Source: Nemertoderma westbladi
Lineage: Eukaryota > Xenacoelomorpha > Nemertodermatida > Nemertodermatidae
Direction of reading: 5' to 3'
DNA: 46,581 bases
Assembly (NCBI GenBank): GCA_032718475.1
Contig: JAUCBJ010007949.1
Coordinates: 1-46,581 of the forward strand
Shown here: piece after piece, positions 41,101 through 46,581 of the stretch
Numbering within the stretch: position 1 is the first letter of the stretch
How the letters are laid out: each line of letters begins with the position of its first letter
Position numbers and translations under genes: made by a program
The notes under the pieces: model-generated
The model's input: the letters and a program-made list of their open reading frames with translations, nothing else
Database searches by the model: none
Told to the model about the DNA's origin: nothing

Positions 41101-41250
41101 GTACCGGTTAGGACAGTTAGGCCTACGGACCTACAGAAGTACCGGTTCTGGCAGTTGGACCTACGGGCCTACAGCAGTACCGGTTCTGGCAGTTGGGCCT
41201 ACTGACCTACAGATGTACCGTTCAGGTTTACCGGTTGACCGGTACTTTCA
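41101..41250. repeat. 38-bp tandem repeat, three units plus a partial
   Basis: GTACCGGTT starts at 41101, 41139 and 41177, and GTACCGTT at 41215, all 38 bp apart. Units share GGACAGTTRG or GGCAGTTGG and CCTACAG. It lies just inside the 5' LTR. Confidence 0.95.
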
Positions 41251-41359
41251 ACTTTATTGCTTACTGCAATAAAGAAGCAATATCCGTTATTGTTCTTACC
41301 AGAACAATATTAAACTGTATTTAATGCCTACACTGCAATACAGACTAGATATCCGTTAT

Positions 41360-42548
41360 TGATCGCGCTTTTAGACCTTTGGCAGTTTAACCCGCCAAAT
41401 TAGGATGTCTTCTAGATAATAAATCACTTTTAGCCTATGACAAGTATTTAATTCACTACACTAGTCGAAACCAATCTGTGCGCGATCATTCACCCGCTGG
41501 ATATACCCGGGAGATTGGGTTCGACGGCTTAATCGTATTGCTATGTAAGCCTAATGTATTATTCGACTGACAGTATTATATAATCTCTGACAATATTATT
41601 CACCTTCGGGGAATATTAACAGTTCCTTTAGGACGTGGCGCTCTATCTATATAAACAGAGTTACGACTTAAACTACTCACAACGATATGGCTTAGTTATA
41701 ATTCACATATATGGCGCATTCTTAGGAAATGCTTCGTTATCAGTCTCACTCATACACAATGCTGCACAATACTGCACACTGATCTGCCGATCTTCACTGA
41801 TTTTAGTTATATATAAAAGGAACACGGACTGACTCATGTAGGGTCTATCAAATAACATTAGATTCACTTCAAACCACTTTAACATAAGTCACAATCGTTA
41901 TATGTAACCTTTCTCTCTTACCTTCGGTATATCAAGAATATTGGGTTTTCGGGGTTATTTATCGTTATTCCAAATATAATAATTCATCAACCATATTATG
42001 AAGAACTGACAGTAAATAGCAGTATAACAATATAAACGTATGCACAGGTATGTGGTACATGCAGATCATCAGTTATGTTTGCAATGTTGTTTTGGTTTGA
42101 TAACGGATATATGTCCTTATAATTAAGCCTACTAGTGTTAGACTAAAACAGAAAAGCACAAAATATTTCCAAGCCGTTCTCTCCTGGCTCAGGACAGAAA
42201 GACCAACAACACTGAAAACTGATAAGAATAACCTTATTTACAAAAGCTTCCACCCACCACAGAGAAAGAGCATACAGATAGGAAAATTCAGTTCAGTAGA
42301 TCTGTGATAGGTCGAAATCAAAATCAACTCAAATCCTATTGGCAGATACAGAAAGCAGGGCTGTGGGGCAACTTTCCCAAGCTGGTTGGACAATCAAACG
42401 TAGCCCAGATCCCTTCGCACAGCGAATCAGCCAATCAGCCGGTAGCTTGCGCTATTCGAGTTATAGATCCCTTTTTAGAGTATTCCAGCGCCTGGGGGGA
42501 ACTGGTTAGCAAGGCAAACGAATCAGTTATCCCACAAAAGCTTTTACA
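41360..42548 (-). repeat. 5' LTR of the BEL/Pao element
   Basis: 1,189 bp with TG...CA ends and two differences by eye from the 3' LTR. Read on the minus strand it should contain the promoter and transcript start; a TATATAA-like palindromic site at about 41805-41816 is one candidate. Confidence 0.95.
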
Positions 42549-43303
42549 CTCTCATTGTCTTCTTTGTTTTTATTGGCTTGTTTGTTTTGGGCTTGTTTTG
42601 TTCACCGATCATTGTGCTGTGGCTGTCCGATCCTCTGCTACTTTCCCTCAATTTGTACTGTGGTTGGTGCCGTTAACAACATAGTTTATTGTTTTGGTTA
42701 GAATGCTGCCGCTGTAACCTGCTCCTTTCCTTAAATTGGTAGGTAACAACAGCGTTTATTGATTCCCACATTCACATTCCCATCCACCTTCCCACATTTC
42801 CATCCAGCAAACCTAAAACAATAATAAAGTTGTGAAATAATTGTTGAACTGTATCAAAATCTAATTAATACATTATGACAATGTAGGGCCTACTGTATAA
42901 TAATTTCAGATCAGACAGTCTGATTCATAATGTAGATCTACAAAACTTCTATACATTGACCTGACTGCCTGACTGCGCCTGACACTCGCTAATACAAAAT
43001 GTTCACTTCTTGGTGCTCTTTTGTGGTCTTTTGCATTCTTTTGCTGTCTTTTGCGGTCTTTTGCTGTCTTTTGTGGTCTTTTGCGGTCTTTTGCGGTAAT
43101 TTGTCTTGCAGTATATCCATGCCTTCTCTGTTCTTTTGTGGTCTTTTGCAGTCTTTTACGGTCTTTTGTGGTTTTTTGCGGTCTTTTGTGGTTTATTGCG
43201 GTCTTTTGTGGTCTTTTGCGGTCTTTTGCGGTCTTTTGCGGTCTTTTGCGGTCTTTTTTGGTCTTTTGCGGTCTTTTGCGGTAATTCGTAGGACCCGTAT
43301 ATG
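42549..43303 (-). mobile_element. Repeat family copy B, second half
   Basis: It begins with the right CTCTC duplication (42549-42553) and continues the match to the reverse complement of copy A. It includes the dispersed module (42665-42760) and the decamer array, ending at GTAATTCGTAGGACC. Confidence 0.85.
43011..43287. repeat. GTCTTTTGCG decanucleotide array
   Basis: An inverted homologue of the 15421-15690 array in near-perfect 10-bp register. The spacer containing the start ATGCCTTCTC is also conserved. Confidence 0.95.
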
Positions 43304-44024
43304 GCATAATAAGTAAATAAAATTTAAAAAAAATTAAATATGCAATAAAAATACGCAATAATTTTTATCAAAATATGTAATAAATTGTAGAGTAAAATTC
43401 AGTACGGTACATAAATCAGACAATTAATAGTTCAGTATACATTATTCATATTTAGTACTCTAGATCGAAACATTAATTAAAATATGGATCAAAGTGTATT
43501 ATATTATTACAGTAAAAATAAATCATTCATCACAATCTTGTATGGCGGCTTGAGTTTATTAGTTTTAAATTATGCCAACACATTTAATATTTAATCAATA
43601 ATAATAATGATAGATAGGCCTAATTAATTAACGTTGGAGTAGATATGGACGGTATTCATGGTGTTTTTCCAGGAACCAGTGCATTGAGCAGATAAATCAA
43701 TAGGTGTGTTTTGGTTTTGGGATTATTATTTTTTGTGATTTGGTTTGTGGTTTTTACTCAAATACCGGTACTTCAGATTTGTGATTCTTGAACATTAAGC
43801 AGTTATTCAGGCAGTCAGGCCTAGGCATATAGGCCTATTACAGTATTACCTGACAGCCTGATTACATATTACAGTACTGCAACTGCAGTATGCCTATTAC
43901 AGTATTAGGTTGGCGAAAGTTTACAAATATAGCTTTAGCTTGACAGCTTGATAGGCCTATAAATTCTCCTTTCTGGGACTTGATGTTGACCATTGACTGC
44001 AGCTGCCGGTATAACCGGTACAGG
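43304..44024. other. Unassigned AT-rich sequence
   Basis: Only scattered TAGGCCTA and TACCGGTA octamers and a short GTGATTTGGTTTGTGG stretch, reminiscent of the 14985-15025 array, were noticed. Confidence 0.5.
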
Positions 44025-44566
44025 CAGTCGGGGAGAAGTTATATTTTCAACTGAGTTGAAATTTCAACTTTATTTTTTAAAATTCAACTTTTTATTAAAA
44101 TTCAACTTTTGGAGTAGAGTTTAAAATTCGACTTTTTTTAAAAATTCAACTTTTGGAGTAGCTTTCGAAATACTGAAATATGGAATTGGAATCCATTACT
44201 GGCTGACTGGTATTCCATTGTATATTAATTATGACATTCAGCGGTAATTAAATAGGGCCTACATCCTGACATCTAATAAATTCCCATAGTATTTAAGCTA
44301 ATTTGTAAATGTAATCACTTAAAATGTTTTAAAAAAAGTGTTCCCGACGGTGAAAGTTTTTATTCCATCGGTAATGAGCTGATGAGGGTTAATTTTTCGA
44401 GTTACATCCATAAAAACAATAAAAACACTCATTCTGTCACGTCTTGCTCTTGGGGGCCTTCTGCGCCTCCTGCCATTTTAGAGTTGAATTTACAACTTAA
44501 AAGTTGAATTTTAAAAAAAAAGTTTTAAATTTGAACTCAGTTGAAATTTGAACTTCTCCCCGACTG
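44025..44566. mobile_element. hAT-like MITE with ~65-bp TIRs
   Basis: CAGTCGGGGAGAAGTT begins each inverted end, and similarity extends about 65 bp through TTTCAACTGAGTT. Flanks repeat ACAGG (ACAGGCAG if the first TIR bases are counted). CAG/CTG ends fit hAT. The interior repeats TTCAACTTTTGGAGTAG and has no ORF. Confidence 0.75.
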
Positions 44567-44730
44567 ACAGGCAGACAGGTAAGACTGTTGAAAGACACAC
44601 TTAACGGTTAGACTTATTTGTGAAGCCAGCCCAGAGTTTAAATTGTGATGAGGCTGGTCTCAGCACTGACTGGCTCTTATCACGTGTGGCTAAGTTACAC
44701 GAATAGTTCCCAAAACAGCAAAAGGCACTT
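44567..44730. other. Short unassigned spacer
   Basis: Nothing is recognised between the MITE and the 369-bp array. Confidence 0.5.
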
Positions 44731-46581
44731 TGATAATAAGTGAATTGTTGTGGGGTGAGTGACGCGGTGAATTAAATATATAATGTAAATAGGACAATAT
44801 GATAATGCTCTCCATAGCGAAAAATATCAACCGACCCTGTTGGGGCTCGAACCCGGTACCTAGGTTTCAAACTTCTGGTTATCATCAGCCGGGTGAGTGT
44901 ACTGAGCTACCAGGCCGGATGAATATTTCGTTATGGAGTGGAAGATCATATTAAGGCCATACAATCACTCAAAGTAAAGTACAACTTCCGTTATTCCCGT
45001 GCTCTGCCAGAAATGGCAACCATGCCTCAAAGAATAACTATTATACAGTGTTGTAGAAACCACTGTAACCCCGTATGCCTGGCCCAGGCTGTTAGTTAAT
45101 GATAATAAGTGAATTGTTGTGGGGTGAGTGACGCGGTGAATTAAATATATAATGTAAATAGGACAATATGATAATGCTCTCCATAGCGAAAAATATCAAC
45201 CGACCCTGTTGGGGCTCGAACCCGGTACCTAGGTTTCAAACTTCTGGTTATCATCAGCCGGGTGAGTGTACTGAGCTACCAGGCCGGATGAATATTTCGT
45301 TATGGAGTGGAAGATCATATTAAGGCCATACAATCACTCAAAGTAAAGTACAACTTCCGTTATTCCCGTGCTCTGCCAGAAATGGCAACCATGCCTCAAA
45401 GAATAACTATTATACAGTGTTGTAGAAACCACTGTAACCCCGTATGCCTGGCCCAGGCTGTTAGTTAATGATAATAAGTGAATTGTTGTGGGGTGAGTGA
45501 CGCGGTGAATTAAATATATAATGTAAATAGGACAATATGATAATGCTCTCCATAGCGAAAAATATCAACCGACCCTGTTGGGGCTCGAACCCGGTACCTA
45601 GGTTTCAAACTTCTGGTTATCATCAGCCGGGTGAGTGTACTGAGCTACCAGGCCGGATGAATATTTCGTTATGGAGTGGAAGATCATATTAAGGCCATAC
45701 AATCACTCAAAGTAAAGTACAACTTCCGTTATTCCCGTGCTCTGCCAGAAATGGCAACCATGCCTCAAAGAATAACTATTATACAGTGTTGTAGAAACCA
45801 CTGTAACCCCGTATGCCTGGCCCAGGCTGTTAGTTAATGATAATAAGTGAATTGTTGTGGGGTGAGTGACGCGGTGAATTAAATATATAATGTAAATAGG
45901 ACAATATGATAATGCTCTCCATAGCGAAAAATATCAACCGACCCTGTTGGGGCTCGAACCCGGTACCTAGGTTTCAAACTTCTGGTTATCATCAGCCGGG
46001 TGAGTGTACTGAGCTACCAGGCCGGATGAATATTTCGTTATGGAGTGGAAGATCATATTAAGGCCATACAATCACTCAAAGTAAAGTACAACTTCCGTTA
46101 TTCCCGTGCTCTGCCAGAAATGGCAACCATGCCTCAAAGAATAACTATTATACAGTGTTGTAGAAACCACTGTAACCCCGTATGCCTGGCCCAGGCTGTT
46201 AGTTAATGATAATAAGTGAATTGTTGTGGGGTGAGTGACGCGGTGAATTAAATATATAATGTAAATAGGACAATATGATAATGCTCTCCATAGCGAATAA
46301 TATCAACCGACCCTGTTGGGGCTCGAACCCGGTACCTAGGTTTCAAACTTCTGGTTATCATCAGCCGGGTGAGTGTACTGAGCTACCAGGCCGGATGAAT
46401 ATTTCGTTATGGAGTGGAAGATCATATTAAGGCCATACAATCACTCAAAGTAAAGTACAACTTCCGTTATTCCCGTGCTCTGCCAGAAATGGCAACCATG
46501 CCTCAAAGAATAACTATTATACAGTGTTGTAGAAACCACTGTAACCCCGTATGCCTGGCCCAGGCTGTTAGTTAATGATAA
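44731..46581. repeat. 369-bp tandem array (satellite), five units and the start of a sixth
   Basis: Unit starts are 44731, 45100, 45469, 45838, 46207 and 46576, exactly 369 bp apart. The units are practically identical; the one difference noticed is CGAATAATATC in the fifth. Each carries a tRNA-like segment on the minus strand between inverted CTCCATARCGAAA/TTTCGTTATGGAG arms. The array runs off the window end, so its true length is unknown. Confidence 0.98.
44832..44916 (-). other. tRNA-like segment in each 369-bp unit (copies every 369 bp)
   Basis: Minus strand of about 85 nt has an A box TAGCTCAGT after a 7-nt acceptor arm GGCCTGG, a B box GGTTCGAGCC, and a 3' acceptor arm CAGGGTC pairing at six of seven positions. 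D and anticodon stems are poor and the T stem has only three good pairs, so it is a tRNA-derived SINE head or pseudogene rather than a working tRNA. Copies start at 45201, 45570, 45939 and 46308. Confidence 0.65.

Larger units (their letters stand above)
39035..41359 (-). other. 5' leader of the BEL/Pao element
   Basis: A 2.3-kb noncoding leader containing three unrelated tandem duplications (listed separately) and six TACCGGTA octamers between 39123 and 39414. A primer-binding site starting TGG is not seen next to the LTR. The 13 bases ATATCCGTTATTG at the junction (41349-41361) recur at 41280-41292. Confidence 0.75.
23798..42548 (-). mobile_element. Giant BEL/Pao LTR retrotransposon, complete
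   Basis: The element is 18,751 bp including two LTRs, with a 5-bp duplication and a pol order diagnostic of BEL/Pao (protease, RT, RNase H, integrase, then a DUF5641-like tail). In transcription order (minus strand): 5' LTR, 2.3-kb leader, Gag-Pol, 1.65-kb spacer, ORF2, ORF3, 3' LTR. BEL/Pao elements are usually about 5-10 kb, so this one is two to three times normal size. All frames lack internal stops and the LTRs are almost identical, so it inserted recently and may be mobile. It interrupts an older repeat. Confidence 0.95.

Noticed and set aside
44832-44916. Functional tRNA gene
   Set aside because: A and B boxes are present, but the D, anticodon and T stems are degenerate and the unit is satellite-amplified.

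Overview
The window looks like AT-rich intergenic DNA from an invertebrate animal. It is dominated by mobile elements and satellites, with one recognisable host gene, no operons and no prokaryotic signals. BEL/Pao and RTE-type retroelements, a TMEM241-like membrane protein, and the palindromic octamers TAGGCCTA and TACCGGTA (at least a dozen each by eye) suggest a marine deuterostome such as an echinoderm or hemichordate. That placement is inference.

Layout. 1-5.5 kb: a TIR transposon, a 21-bp minisatellite beside an RTE fragment, two unrecognised coding-like fragments, and a hairpin with poly-G and poly-C arms. 5.5-6.8 kb: a TMEM241-like transporter gene (minus strand) with a CG-rich upstream region. 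7-8.4 kb: an element whose inverted ends are 10-bp repeat arrays, holding a LINE 3' end. 9.5-14.1 kb: three LINE remnants, one split by a hAT-like insertion and one by a TA-flanked MITE. 14.8-18.4 kb: a repeat family rich in decanucleotide arrays. 19-23.1 kb: a 4-kb TIR element without a visible transposase.

23,798-42,548 is one minus-strand BEL/Pao LTR retrotransposon of 18.75 kb. Its LTRs (1,190 and 1,189 bp) differ at two sites by eye and it is flanked by the 5-bp duplication CTCTC. It carries an uninterrupted 2,694-residue Gag-Pol, then, beyond a 1.65-kb spacer, a 997-residue ORF2 and a zinc-knuckle ORF3. ORF3 overlaps ORF2 by 40 nt in the -1 frame and has no ATG before its knuckles. ORF2 and ORF3 are the most novel content. 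The element sits inside an older repeat copy whose halves (23,145-23,797 and 42,549-43,303) match an uninterrupted copy at 15,409-16,868, which confirms the insertion site.

44-46.6 kb: a hAT-like MITE, then a tandem array of 369-bp units, each with a tRNA-like segment, running off the window end.

Working model: Gag-Pol supplies capsid, protease, RT, RNase H and integrase for copying. ORF2 and ORF3 may form a second structural module, since ORF3 resembles a nucleocapsid and ORF2 shows no envelope features. Most other repeats are nonautonomous or decayed.
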